Source: Agrocybe praecox
Lineage: Eukaryota > Basidiomycota > Agaricomycetes > Agaricales > Agrocybaceae
Reading direction: 5' to 3'
DNA length: 64,000 nucleotides
NCBI GenBank assembly: GCA_964017145.1
Contig: OZ024845.1
Location: 2,294,001-2,358,000 of the forward strand
Positions 47,654-60,688 of the stretch are shown piece by piece. The notes under the pieces were generated by a model. It had not been told where the DNA came from. It ran no database searches and saw only the letters and a list, made by a program, of their open reading frames with translations. How positions within the stretch are numbered: the stretch's first letter is position 1; the number at the start of each line of letters is the position of its first letter. A program made the translations under genes and the position numbers.

Positions 47654-50600
47654 TCACAATGTACTATCTGAGGTGTACGAAGCTCGAGGCTCGACTTCAA
47701 CCATGACGCCATCATCGTCCAACGTGAATGTCTCTTCAAACTCTTCCATCAAATCTTTCATTTCTTTTACGATCGCAGAAAGGGCCTGGTGTTTTGACCA
47801 AGTTGCCAAGGCCGCATCGTCGTCATTTGTCGAGATCGTAGAATGGCGCGCCACCATATTCGGCATGGGGAGGAGATAGTCGTATCCCATGAACAACTGT
47901 ACTCCTCTTATACGCCGATATGTTTCATGGATGAGTTTCAGAGACTTGATTTTAGTGAGGCGCGCCCCAGACGGCATCTCGTTACTATCGGCACTGACTC
48001 TACTGGCTCTGGCTGCTGCCGTACCTGCCACTTCGCCAATCATAGGCGAAGGAGCTGGAGAGAAGGCAGATGGAGAGGTGGGGCCTAAGTGAACGATATG
48101 GGGCAACCCAGAAGGATTGCGAGGCGTAATTGGGGATATTTGATATCCAGCTCGCCTCGTAGGAATTTCAAGCAAAGAAGGCGCGGGCATTAAGTTGGAG
48201 GAGGAAGCCATTAGCCTGGGAGATGCATCAGGGGATGGTGCCAGTGATGTTGAAGTCCTCTGACGTGATTTAGAGAAAAGAGAGGCTGAAACACGACGGC
48301 TGCTAGGCGAAGTAGGGAAAGGACTGAGGCCACCACCCGTTCGTTGTTGAAGTACCTTATCAAGAGCCACGACTTTCTCCATCATCAGGATTTTAAGTTG
48401 CATTCTGAGGGGACTGCGATATGCACAAACTAGTTCCAGCATTGACCAAAGACAATAATCGACAATTCGCGGCTGGGAAAAACTCTGCTGTGGCTCCAAA
48501 TGGATAGAACTCGCTCGACTAAGGTTTGAAGGCACCGAGCTAAAGACATTCAAATTACCACTTATTGACGATTCAAACTGAGAGCTTGTTCGAGGAGATG
48601 CGGTAGGAGTCGTCAAAGGTGAGTTTGGATCTGGACTGAGGGCGAAATTCGCGTTGCCTTCGATGAACATGGAGGTGAAGAAAACGGATAATCTTTCCCA
48701 TATAGCAATTCTTGGCATTGAAGAAATATCTGCGGAGGCTCGAACAATGACGACTTTGATAACTTGAAGCGCCATCATAAACGTTGGGAGATGTGACCTC
48801 CAAAAAGCTGCTTCTTGGCGACTTTTATCACTCTTGGATCTGAATGAGCCAGCCAGGCCGCGTCCTCTATCTTCCAGAATGGTGTCATCTTTACGGCTTC
48901 GTTCACACGCCGTAATTGCATAGAAAAGTATTCGGACCCATGCAATTGCCAGCAATTTCCTGTGTTCGTCTGTCCGCAAGCCGTCCACCATAATCTGGGA
49001 TTCCGTTCTCATGTTGAGAGTGAAAGGCAGGACAATGCCAGCCAAATACTGATAAGTTGGTCGCCGTTTCTCTATCTCTCCTATGGCATCTACATCCTTG
49101 AAGAAAACAGCTTCTGCCAGAAGTGAGATTAAGACTGGTCGGTATCGCAGAGACATAAGGCGATTTTCTGATACAGCGAGATCGCAAGCGGATAAGCCAG
49201 CTGTACAAATTTCGGTGACCACCACCTCGCAAAAGTGATGGTCATTGGCATAACTTGGTATTTTTGCCAAAGCCAGAATTGATTCAAATACGCCAGTCAA
49301 ATCCAGTGCAACGATTGTATGGGTATGAAGAATTGGGGCCAGCTCGCGAAGGAATGCGACTACAGCTTTAGGAGTAGGTGCCTCTTCTCGATCCAACAGC
49401 ATTTTTACAAGATCACGAAGAAATTCTGCCAGAATATCTGTGCTTGTGTCGGCCCAATCCTTCAGGAGACTCTTCAGCACGTCAATGGCATGCCTGACGA
49501 CAGTAAGGGTGACCTGACCACCGGTCTGCCCAAATGCCAATATTAAATGCAGATATTCCAGCCGGATGACCTTTGGATCACTGGGTGTCCTGGAATTTTG
49601 GTTGCCTGTTTTTTCAGACGCCTTTTCCACGTTCAAAAAAGCACTGTCCTCTTCCTGATAGGACGCCTTAGGTACTGCCTCACCCCCCTTCGGTTTGGAA
49701 AAATGTTTCGTCATTATAGCACCGAGGGCAACGATACCGTCTGCCAGGACCGTACGGGATGAAGCACTCGCGTTATAAAGATGTGGGGTGATAAGCCGAA
49801 GTAGTTTTAGGAAGTACTGAGCGCGAGCAATGGATAAATCATGGGCGATAATAGTAAGGAACAATCGGACGAAGTTATCCATACTGAAGCTTTTCGTTTC
49901 GTATTCATCGGGTAGGTGTAATAGCATTTGGCGTCCCGTCTTAGTTTCGGTCCTCCGTATGGCAGCTAAAAAGGTTTGGGGCTTCTCGTCTGCAGTGTGG
50001 ATAATCAGATCTTCACGCTCTTCTGCCTTGGTCGCATTTCGAATTCCGGCAGCATCCGCGTTTGAGGGTGTCGAATCTTTCCGAAGCGAAGCAAAAAGAT
50101 CGAAGACACCTTTTGAAAACCACTCTACATCGAGATCTGCAAACATGGACAATTGTCCAATGATGTTTATGCTCTGATATAAAAAAGATTTTTCATGTAG
50201 TGCATAGAACCGACTGATAGCGTATTCAACGGCACCACGAATTCCAGGATGATTTGGTGCTTCTGTGTAAATTTTGACGAGAGCTGGCATGAACAAGGTG
50301 TAGCCACCACCTGTAGTAAATAAGCGCCTAAATCGAGTACTTGCAACCATGAATGCTACGATAGAAATATTAGATCAAGTATAGAGAAAAGGAAGCAAAT
50401 ATCAGACCACTGACCAATGATGACCTGACCAACAATATTGACGTCGTCACCGTGAGCGATGAGAGTACGATTCAGACCTTCAATTAAAACAGCCAACTCG
50501 AACCGGTCATTCAAATGACGAGGCATCGAACGAAAGATTTGAGTGGCAAGAAGAATGTAGCTGCGAGCCAGCATAAGTGATAGGACCTCGATTGTATTAT

Positions 50601-53600
50601 TTTTCAAGAAAGGTCGATAGTCCTGAGGATATCTCCGTGGGACAAAATCAAATGCGTCGAGATTCTTGGTTAAGCTTTGATCGTCGAGAGAGGGTAAAAC
50701 AAGCTGCGTCATGTTCTTTCTTATCACTTGAACATCTTGGTAGTTCTTCTTGAGCATGGAGACAAAGAACAAGTTTTGTGACACTCGGACCATAGTAATC
50801 GAAATCAAGTCGGGCGGCACCGACTCGAAAGGATTGGTAGATGGTTTCAAATGTCTTGGAAACATGGGACCCTTAGGGGCAGATGACGTGAACCAAAGAG
50901 TACCTGTTGGGATAACAAAGTGCTCTATCTTGGAACGCCGGATTTCCTTGACTGACATACCACTAACTTGAGTGGCCACAGAAGACATCAGAGGTAAGAC
51001 GAGAGAGAAGTCGCGCAAGGAATCTGGTGTTTCCGCATCCTTGGACAATAACTTCAAGAATCCAGCGAGATGATTGAACACGTTGTGCGTAAACGGTGGA
51101 GGTAACACCCGATGGACATGCAACAAAGCAGTCAAGGTTGATACTGCTTGCTTTACGTCTTTTGTATCTCCGCTGAGTTTATCAAGAATAGGCCTCGTTA
51201 ACAGACCAGGATCGTTCCGCATCAGATCCAAAATGGTGGTTCTTGCTGTTGAGGCAATAGCATAGTTTGGGTCAAATAAAAGAGTGGCCAGGCGGAAAAA
51301 TATGGAACTGAGTGGTGGAACGAACACCGCTCGTCGTCTAACACCACTGACGGGCCCACCTGAGCTGGAATTCCGCCGAAGAAGAGCGGCAGCTTCCTCA
51401 GCCTGAGATCGGTCTCGATTTATGCGCGGTTTTCTTGGAGAGAGTTGGGGGCTCGAATTGGGAGACGCACTTGGTGCCAAAAGTATGTCACTGTTGATCA
51501 CCTCAAGCCGATCTAGTTGATTAGCCGGCAGGATCGACATAGGTGTTTTGATCCATTCTTGGCGAGGATCTATTACTGCTGCGTTCTCTTCGGCCCAACC
51601 AAGTTCCGCTAAACGCTGTCGTAATTCCAGAGGGACGTCATCTTTATCCCGTGTTTCGTTCGGATCCTCTACATGAATGAAAAGGCTACTCCCAATATCC
51701 ATGGCAAGGAATGGCAACGGTGGGCGGGCCAGCTTGAAAGGACGATGGCTTCTATCCATTACAAAATTCTGGTTGATGATTTGGAACCTCCAATTAATCA
51801 AGATGCCGATTTTGCGTACGGCCTCCAGGCGAGTCGTATCATCAGAGCTTTGAAATGATATGTTAAATTTCGGCAAACACAAAATAAGTATAACACACAC
51901 GTTTGTAAATCTACCTCGATAATTGCAAGTAATTCCAGTGGGGTCTTTTCCGCGCATTGCATGAGCAAAAAGCAGGCCTAAAACAAACGTAAATAAATTT
52001 GAGATGTACGCGAAAGGACGAGAATAACCTACTGTGGCCGTTGAAGATGAATCAGTATTGTCCAACAAGCAATTTTCCCATAGGATAGGCCCCAATAGAA
52101 GATATTCGGATTCTGAAATGAGTGTGGACATTGTAACGAACAGTTTCAACGCTCTGGAGGTATACCCCTTTGAAAGAGATTCAATAATCTTTCCATTCTG
52201 TACGAAGACGGTAATCAGGTCAAGGGTCGTTGGGAGACCAGTCTGAATATCTTGCTTGACCATAAATGAATGAGCTCCCAACATTGATACGCGTCGCTGG
52301 CAAAGACAATAATCAGCAAAGCTTTTAGAAAGAGTGTGAACAGCAGTACATTGTGACTATGTTGTACACCTTCTTGGGCAGTTGTGTAAAGCCTTTGAAT
52401 ACGTTGTATGGAGTTTTCAACCTCTTGCTCCAGATCACTAGGATAGTCATGAGCATAGAATGAGATGAACCACTCTAATGCACGTCGCAGCCAGGCAGCC
52501 CTATATAATTAACACCTATGAGTAAGAGCTATAGATAATCGATAGATAAAGTTAATCACGGTCTTGTTGATTTAGTCAGAAGCCTGATCTCGCGAAACAA
52601 AATGGAGAGTAACATGCGCTGGGATGGTGGAAGGAACATACTGCGTTCCTGAGTTCATGGTCAATAAGTGAACTTCGCAAAAGCACGATAAAAGAAGAGA
52701 CTCACTTTGGACTCAATGACGGCCCATAACCGTGTTTCCAGTAATGTCACGAATCTCACGATTTCAGCCAAATTGGAGTCAGAGATCTTGGAGACTAACG
52801 TTTAGATTGATAACATAAGCAGTGAACAGAAACATACACCTGAATTCGAATCTTTCATGTGCCGGACTCTTTGGATCTGCCCTATCATTTCGACCAGAAG
52901 GGCTAACTGTCCCAACCGAGCGACCCCAAATGTATTGGCTATACCACTTGAATTCGAAGGTGTTACATCTCCAAGGAGGGCCACAGACAACATCTCAACG
53001 TCCCGAAACCAGTAATCTTCGACGTAGCTGGAATGAGCCTGCAATGTACAAAGGTGGTTAACCACAATCACTTCCTTGTCTGAGGCAGCACATGCAAAGA
53101 GAGGCTTGAAGAAAACGGGTGGCTGCGATTTTGAAAGAGATACAAGAAACGTCGAGAGCGCAGGGAAAGGGCGAGGAGGAGGGTCTGCATCAAGTTGCTA
53201 TATTTGAGAAGTCACTTATTAGATAGCTAAGTTTAGGCATAAAGCCGGCACTTACATCATTTAACAGGGGACAAACAAATGAGAAAAGCGATTTCTTGAG
53301 GTCGACGGGTATGTATTTCAACAAAGACGAAAGAGTGGCCACACATAAAGCCCACCCCGACGTAATCTAAAAGTAGCTCACAGTCAGACATAACCTTGAC
53401 TTGAATAATATGAACCCACAATTTGTTGCAAAGCCTTTTCCAAGACGATTTTCCAAGGCGAAGCATTCCCGGCTCTATACCACTGTGTGATGGTTCCAAC
53501 AACTATTTTCACTATGCTTTTCAAGTCACCAGAGGAAACGTCCGGACTTCTCGGACTAGTGCTGCCAAATACGTCTCCACTTGGGCTTCGGGTGGCGCCA

Positions 53601-55622
53601 AGGTCGATATTCAGACAAATTAGTTGCAGCATTACTTTTACCACATTGACCCTCGTCTCGGAAATAATTTTGGGGTCCAATTCTGTCCCTTCCTCCAGTG
53701 CTTCTGCTTCAGGTAAAATTCTGGTCTGAAGAACCGATAAGATTTGGAACGGAATCTGTTCTGATTTCCTTTGAAAGAGGATGGTGTCTAATGACGTCGT
53801 TGATGAAGAAGAAATGGAACGGGCCATGAGACCAGGCAAAGGAGGCGTATCTAGAGATTGTGGAAGAAATGGTTTAATCATTGTCCCTGAAAATCGACAG
53901 AATGCATTCAATTTCCGACAGCATATCGATGCTTGCAGTGTCGACCATATGCTAAGGTTGAGCGGCGCGGACCAGTATTGCTAAGTATACGATCAGGAAC
54001 CTAACTCGCAAAACTGAGGAGGAGATTACCTCGATGACGTTGCAGAATAACCATTCCCCAGTCACAGGTGTATTTTCAATGGTTAGGAGGAGAGAGTCTG
54101 CAAATATAGCTTTCCTAACAGATCCAATATTCCTTCTATCTGACATCCCATAGTCAGCTCCATATACTTCCTCCACTTTATCATCGTCCAGCTCGTCCAG
54201 TGAGCCCGAAAGGAACTGTGGAATTAAGTCTTGCAAAAGATGGATGTCTGGATGTGGTGGTTGTCGGAAATCAGCAGTCGCAGATGAAAAATAATCAGGG
54301 GTAGAGGGTGGTGTCGAATAAATCTGACCATAGCCCAAAGCCGATGCGGACGAACGGTAGAGTGACGAAAGCAGAACAAGCAAGCCGCTCGCAATAGATT
54401 GAAACCCCTCGACTGTCAATAATATCCTGTTTTTATCACCCGGAACAATCAATTTCCAGAGCAAGCCCAAAATCCTCGTGCGATATTGGCAGCGTGAAAG
54501 ATTACCAGCTGCATTGGTACACCAGAGAATTCGACCGACAGTCCCTGCCTAATGTAAGGCGTCAGAGAAGGTAGAATGAGCAAAGATAGCAAGTGACAGA
54601 CCTACCTCATCCTGCGGTGCCCACCTACTTAACAAAAGCTCAAAGGTCTCTATCGCAGCAAGCTTTTCTTCTTCTGGTCGCGAAGCAGGTTGCAGGAAAG
54701 GACACAACAAAGTTGACAATACTTGACTCTCATGAGGAAGAGATTGGGATAAAGCAGATCTATCGGGTCCAGCGTGCTGCATCATAACATCATACAGATA
54801 TCGAAGGGAGGGTCCTGAACCGCTCGCAAGATTTGTTGCCAATGAGAAAGTCGACATCGACTGTTGACGACGGTGATGCTCTAACTTCTTTCCCGTAGAA
54901 CTAGAGGTCAATGTAATGGCCGTGGCTCCCATTGTTGTCGTTCCATGATTATCTCTTTCCTTTGGGTATTTCTGCGAGTCTGGATATCGAACAGCAGTGC
55001 ACGCCCGCAAGATTTCTTCTCCTAATTTCCGTATATCATTAGCTTGATCCTGGACTTGGTCAACAACCTGTCTGAGTCCTAGCCTTCCTAGCCTTGAAGG
55101 TTTGGGAGTGTTTGATCTAGCAGGTAGGCTGCTGATGGATCCTTGTGCTGAACCAGGCCTCGGCGGAGGTGTAAACGAACGACCTGTACCGGGTAGAACG
55201 TGTTGCCTCAGATTCTCCCAGCGCGCTCTTGTAGGCGAAAAGGTGGATTGTTGTGATTCCGTGGTTAACGACCTTTTCGGCCTCAAAGGAACTGGTCGTA
55301 CAGGCTCTAATCCAGGAGAACTCGCTTGGTCTCCGAAGGGGTCAACACCGGGTAAGGGTGTGTTAAATTCGCTATTCTCCTTCACTCTTCCGCTCGTTCC
55401 AGAGGCTACTTCAAGTTCTCCCTCTCCCTCTTCGACGTTAGACAGGTCAAACGGGTTGACAGGCTTCATGCCTTTGAGCGAAACATCATGTTCAGACGAA
55501 GAATGACGCGACGAGCCTGTTTTAATCGAATCGAAAGAGAAAAGGCGTCGGGGTTTTGGTCTCTTTACTTCATTATTCGTAGCTTCATGACCGTCTTCAT
55601 GCGTCGGCATAGGTGTAAGCAA
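47654..55622 (-). CDS. Very large helical-repeat protein, probably UNC80-like
   Basis: One gene of about 8 kb on the minus strand is formed from three long exon blocks (54549-55622, 50356-52284, 47654-50350) and many small ones; the product is over 2200 residues. The N-terminus (MLTPMPTHED, RPKPRRLFSFDSIK) is Ser/Pro-rich and disordered. The rest is alpha-helical, in HEAT/ARM-like repeats (GGYTLFMPALVKIYTEAPNH, AISRFYALHEKSFLYQSINI, RMQLKILMMEKVVALD). It ends in a disordered and then acidic tail. The order and the 'FLYQ' block recall UNC80, the scaffold of the NALCN sodium-leak channel, whose channel relative in fungi is the Cch1 calcium channel. The assignment rests on memory of fungal UNC80-domain proteins. 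Furry/Tao3-type scaffolds are the main alternative. No membrane segments were seen. Confidence 0.6.
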
Positions 55623-55984
55623 TGTGTATCATAGAATCAAGGCGACGCCGCGACGAAACGATAGTGTCGGTACCTGATAAACGTTTAGTACTACCGGTAG
55701 CGCTCCGCGAGCAAGCCGCTGACACATCCGGAAAAATCCAAATTCGGAACTGCGAACCTCGACCGGTGATGCCGGTCCCATAAATAGCTTTACGTACGTG
55801 GACAACCTGGGCATGCACCGAGCAACTGAGGATCAAAGCACTTTCTCCGTTTCTACCACCACCACTTTCTTTTTTTCTTACACGCTCGCTCTCTCGGAAA
55901 GAAACCTGTCTTTAACTGCCTTACAGGTGGAAGAAACGCCAAATTAATTGACTTCGAACAATTCAATAATACTTAACCCCGACC
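55623..55984. promoter_or_regulatory. Bidirectional promoter, large scaffold gene / CRH-like gene
   Basis: 362 bp separate the divergent starts. A pyrimidine-rich tract at 55860-55885 precedes the CRH-like gene. Confidence 0.4.
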
Positions 55985-57575
55985 ATGATTTCAACTGCAC
56001 TTGTCGCATCCATCCCACTTTTACTAGCTTCATTTGTTCGTGTAGCTGAAGCCACTGCATGGTACATCTATTTCCGAAACTAGGTAACCTCCCTGACATT
56101 ATTGCACCTTTTTCAGCAATGTCACGTCCCCTTGCCCATCCACTGCGCCGTGCTGCAGTACGTTTGTTCCATAAATTCCTCTCAAATCGGAACTGATTGA
56201 ACTAGGTGAATATGGATTTTGCGGAACTGGAGACGTATGTAAATTTTTCAATATACGTCCTGGAAACTACTTATCATGTCTTCCATAGTTCTGTTTGGGT
56301 GGTTGCAACCCTTTCTCGTCTAAAGCCTTGGATTCATGCCGACCTGAACCAATGTGCCAAGATGCAACCGTGAGGGGAAATTCTCCCGGATATAACTTCA
56401 ACGAACTTACAGACACCTAATTAGCTTACATTCGCCGACGAATCTCGTATACTGACGAACGCTACGTTCTTTGACGGGAACTCTACGGAATACGGTATGT
56501 AATGGCCGTAATTCTCTATTCCATCGGATCTGCTACAATTGACTCGCCATAGACTGGGTAGTTGACAAAGGGAACATCTTTAATAACAACGGAGATCTTG
56601 CAGTTTTACTGACAGAAACCAACGGCGGCACACGTCTCTCCAGTACCCGGTATGTGCACTATGGCACCATTACCACCAAACGTGAGTAGTGTGTATTTTG
56701 CCTAACCGACGTAATTAAATGACTCGTAGTCAAGACCGGGAAATGGGGCGGTGTAGTTTCAACTTTCATCACTATGAGCGATGTGAAAGATGAAATTGAT
56801 TGGGAATTCCCTGGAGCCAATATTACGTCGGGACAAAGCAACATGTTCTGGCAGGGTGTCATCCGTATGGTTATCCCGTTTGCTCTTATGATTGCAAGCC
56901 TAACAGCAGTGTTTTAGCTGAAAAAACCATTGGAGGTTACCACACCGTCTCTTCAGACACGTCCGCTAACTACCATGATTACACGGTGTGTAAATTTTAT
57001 TGGTTCAACCCTTCAAAGGATATTCTGATACGTTTGCAGATTGATTGGCAACCCGATACACTCACCTTTTCGATCGATGGCCAAGCAGTCCGCACAATCA
57101 AGAAATCGGACACACTGGTCGACGGTGTCGCCCACTATCCTACAACTCCCTCCCGCATTCAACTCTCGTAAGTTTGTAGATCCCTGTATAAAAGCGGTGT
57201 CCCTTACCATTCAATGCACTCCACAGAATCTGGCCTGCCGGTATCTCAAGCTCTCCTCCTGGTACCGTCGAATGGGCTGGAGGCATGATCAACTGGCAGG
57301 ACCCCGACTACCTATCTGCTGGCCACTTTTACGCTCAGTACCATTCAGTTACTATCAAATGCACTGGTACCCAAACAGTAGCACCCGGATCCGACCTCGT
57401 TTCCTACGTTTATGGTGGCAATCGCTCTGATCCTGCACCAACAATTCTCTATTCGAACAGGACCACTCTACTTAACGCCGCCTCTGGTAGGTTCGGTGTT
57501 GTAGGCGGTACTGGTACTATGCTCGTCGCCCTTGCGATGGGTGCAGTTCTGGGCGTTAATGCGCTGCTATTGTAA
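55985..57575 (+). CDS. CRH-like GH16 chitin-glucan transglycosylase, GPI-anchored
   Basis: This is a cell-wall enzyme that links chitin to beta-glucan. The signal peptide (MISTALVASIPLLLASFVRVAEA) is followed by a Cys-rich CRH module (CPSTAPCC, YGFCGTGDFCLGGCNPF). The GH16 catalytic motif DEIDWEF carries the nucleophile and acid glutamates around a helper aspartate. Later blocks (GGYHTVSSDT, IDWQPDTLTFSIDG, WAGGMINWQDPDY) are typical of CRH proteins. The C-terminus has an Asn/Ser/Ala region and a hydrophobic tail (MLVALAMGAVLGVNALLL) fitting a GPI-attachment signal. There are about eight exons, one with a branch-rich intron before AEKTIGGYHT. Divergent from the large scaffold gene. Confidence 0.92.
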
Positions 57576-58182
57576 TCCTGTTGTACATACTAGCACCCTT
57601 TTTCTGGCTATGGGTTCTTGTATATCATTTGATACCCCCTGATTTAATTGGGACTCTACTTGATGTGTTTAAACGTGGCTTTAACTTTAGGCTCACAGAA
57701 TGGAAATTCCGGTAGGTGACCAGACCTTTTCCATACTTTTTTCCGAGTCTGTCTTACCGGGTCCTACCTATGCCAGGTTGTGTCAAATGACTGAACATAT
57801 TTACCGTTTACGGCAGTGTCATAGATTAAATTTATCTGCCTAGTCAAAGTTCGACAGCGGAATCTACCCGGACAGCGTATGTGCCTGGAACTCGAAAGCT
57901 TGACCGTGTATCCACTAACAAATTCCGGGAGTTGAAAACCTTGAATCGACATCCATTCTAACAATTTCAATTGGAGCAACAGGTTATACTGTGCTGCAGC
58001 TCCAGTTTAAAACTCGTCTGAACCTCGCTCGCATTTCTTCAGAATAGATGTATAGCGTGTTTTTATTTTATGTGAGACGAAAACACAACTGTCATAGCAC
58101 TCCCTTAAGACAGGACTTTGATTGCTTCAAGCCTCCTGGGTGCATAAGTGGGTCCTGTCAAGCTCTGAGTGGTTTGAATATG
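57576..58182. other. Intergenic, no gene seen
   Basis: This is the 3' region of the CRH-like gene and the upstream region of the third hydrophobin. No coding signal was found. Confidence 0.45.
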
Positions 58183-58190
58183 TATAAAGA
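58183..58190 (+). promoter_or_regulatory. TATA box of hydrophobin 3
   Basis: TATAAAGA lies 70 bp before the ATG at 58253. Confidence 0.5.
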
Positions 58191-58252
58191 CAATCGCTAA
58201 TAAGACGTTCATCCCACTATTCAATCCCACCCTCAGGCCAAACCTTTCAAAC

Positions 58253-58796
58253 ATGCATTTCAAGCTAGTTTCTGCTCTTGCATTCGCTATCGCGGTTGCC
58301 GCAATAGCACCTGGGCGCAGGGGCCCTGGTACTATCCCACTCAGTCAATGCAATTCTGGCGATGTTCTCTGTTGTACGTACCCCCATCCCACTGGACATC
58401 TCACTAGAGTAGTAGTGATATTTTATGGAATTAACGAACTTTGGAAATTATCAGGCAACAGCGTCCAGTTAGCTTCTAGTTCACAGGTTGCACTTATCTT
58501 CGGTCTATTGGGCATCGTCCCCACAGATCTCACTGGATTGGTTGGACTCACATGTTCGCCTGTAAATGTTTCTGGTGGCTCCTGGTGAGAATGTTTCGAA
58601 AAACGAACTTTTGAGCGAATTACCTGACAGTCTTTCTGTTTTGTTTTTAGCACCGCTCAACCCGTTTGCTGCAGCAACCACTCGTTTAGTCAGTTTGAAT
58701 CTTACATCCATCTCGAGGAGAGCTTGATACTAATTGCCAGTACCAATAGACGGACTTGTAGCTTTGGGTTGTGTTCCTATCGACGTCAATTTGTAA
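58253..58796 (+). CDS. Class I hydrophobin (copy 3, diverged)
   Basis: Four exons (58253-58373, 58455-58584, 58651-58688, 58750-58796) make 336 nt, or 111 residues, with consistent phases. The signal peptide ([18 protein letters not shown]) is followed by a short Gly/Arg/Pro stretch (GRRGPGTIP) and the eight cysteines: [18 protein letters not shown], a C before TAQPVCC, and [10 protein letters not shown]. Exons 3 and 4 (38 and 47 nt) are the same sizes as in the two hydrophobins at 3.9-6.6 kb, but exon 2 is 9 nt shorter. One donor (GTCAGT at 58689) is weaker than usual. Compared with the other two, the surface loops are more polar, so it may work in a different tissue or stage. Confidence 0.93.
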
Positions 58797-59323
58797 ACAG
58801 AACGCAAGAAGAGTCAAGTTGACAGGTGGATTTCTCGGAGGGAAGTTGTGATTAAGCCCCTCGTTGTCAGATTTCATTCCTCAAACCAAAGAGATAATCC
58901 TAGACCAAATCATTAGCACCAATAGCTTTGTTCAGACGAAATCCAAGCACGGTGTTGAATGTGTTTCGCCGGTATATGATAGACATGGTAGGTACAAAAT
59001 TATTAAACCAAATTACAGAGCTGTTCCAGGTAGGCAAGGCAAATAAAAAGAAGGGAAAACATGGGAAGGCCAACCTAGCATACAACATACAACCAACCGA
59101 ATGAACAATGCAGCATTAAGAAACGAAAGGCAGGAAATTAAGAGAACAATAACCAACGGGTAGGAAATGAGGGAAAAAATGAAGAGTATCCAGGAACAAT
59201 TTGAGAAGAATCCAGAGAGGGAGAGATAGAGTCATCAAAGGAAGAAAGTAGAAAAATAGTCGTAATAAAGTAGCCGAGCAAGCCATCTAGCGATAGTCCC
59301 AACAGAAATTTCCACGGAGTGAA
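58797..59323. other. Convergent 3' regions, no gene seen
   Basis: Lies between the hydrophobin 3 stop and the end of the RRM gene. It is purine-rich, with no coding signal. Confidence 0.45.
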
Positions 59324-60688
59324 TCAAGCAGCAGAGCTTGAATAAAGAGTGTTAAAATGCATTTGTTTAGAAAGAGCATAGGAACGCCGATCGTCCGCTA
59401 ACGGTCCATAGTTTGATAAGAGATTCCATCTATTGCATTGTGGTGAGAAAAAGACAAAAATCTGGTTAATGAAGGTATAATAATTACCTCGACTTGGCGG
59501 AAGCAGAGGTGGAAAATTCGCCAGGATCATCGAAAACATTAGAGAAAGGTGAATGTGTCGCAAGAGAGGGATGCAATCGTAGTCGATTGTCATCGTTGGG
59601 AGCGGTATTAAGACGAGAGGCAGTAAAATGAGACTGTTGGATTGGAGCAGATTCTTCCTTCGAAAAAAAGCCAGGATAAGAACGAGAACGGCCGGCCAGA
59701 TTGGCAGGGTCGTTGAACGGAAGCGTAGAGAGAGAAGGTCTTTTGACAATATCTGCATCGGTAGAGCTTTGTGGAGCATGGATAGATTGCCAAAGGCCTT
59801 GACTTGGCGATCTAACGTAACGAGCTTCAATCCGGTAGCTACCATAGAGTTGTCCGGAAAGGCTTTCCTTTGCTTCCTGAGCGACATTAGGGTGCGAATA
59901 TTGAACAAGAACAGACATGGTACCCAAGGGAGAAACTTGGACAATTTCGAGTTTTTCAATGTGACCAAAGGGAAAGAACAAGGGTTGAAGATCCTGAGCC
60001 TGAGAGAACAAGAGAGTGGGCAGATTTGTCACAAGCAAAGACCGTGTAGGTTCCGATGAAGTCTCAAGAGATGCAGGGTCGGCTTCGTGAGACTCTAGAG
60101 ACGAATCAGATGAATCGGAGAAAATCATACTGTGCCTTTGCTTCATCTGTGGCCCAGGACTGGCCATTTGAGAACGTGAATCCATGAGTATCGCACGATC
60201 ACCTCCGTCCAAAAAGCCTGACAGTTACTAATCAGATTAATATACAATAGGCTATTACACTTCATACTCACCCTGAGAACGTTGAACAACAGCCCAAGAA
60301 ACGTCAATGGAATGTCCTCTATGGGATATCATGAATCAGTACCGGCTTTTCCAGGGCAAATATCTTTGAGGGTACTTAATAACAGTATGACTCAGAGAGG
60401 ACATCGCCTTGAGAGCTTCTTCATGTGAAGACATGACCACGAATCCACGTCTGCGCGAAGAATTGTCAACAGTCGCCAAGATTACACAGTGAGACACAGT
60501 GCCAAATTGTGAAAAAATAGACGCGAATTCATTCCTGATAAGTCTCATTAAAGAAGGAACACAGAACATAAATTTGAAGTATACTTAGTGAGAGCAAAAG
60601 GCAATCCGAGCACGTAAAGATTGCGACGATCGTCTTTTATCTGCTTGTGCGCGCACGTGTGAAAGGGAGCCAGTGTGGCAGACACCAT
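59324..60688 (-). CDS. Two-RRM RNA-binding protein (Mei2-like or similar)
   Basis: The ATG at 60688 begins MVSATLAPFHTCAHKQI. RRM1 (about residues 20-105) reads NLYVLGLPFALT, EFASIFSQFGTVSHCVILA and RRRGFVVMSSHEEALKAM, with the RNP1-like RGFVVM, and ends GHSIDVSWAVVQRSQ. After an Asp/Ser-rich linker, RRM2 (TRSLLVTNLPTLL, PLFFPFGHIEKLEIVQ, MSVLVQYSHPNVAQEAKESLSG) follows. The C-terminal part is Ser/Pro-rich with FSKEESAPIQ. The frame can stop at 59484 (..SAKSR). A good 58-nt intron (59430-59487) would join it to a 34-residue extension ending SSAA at 59324. I annotated the longer form, but either is possible. The role is likely post-transcriptional regulation; the specific RNA targets are unknown. 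Confidence 0.8.
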
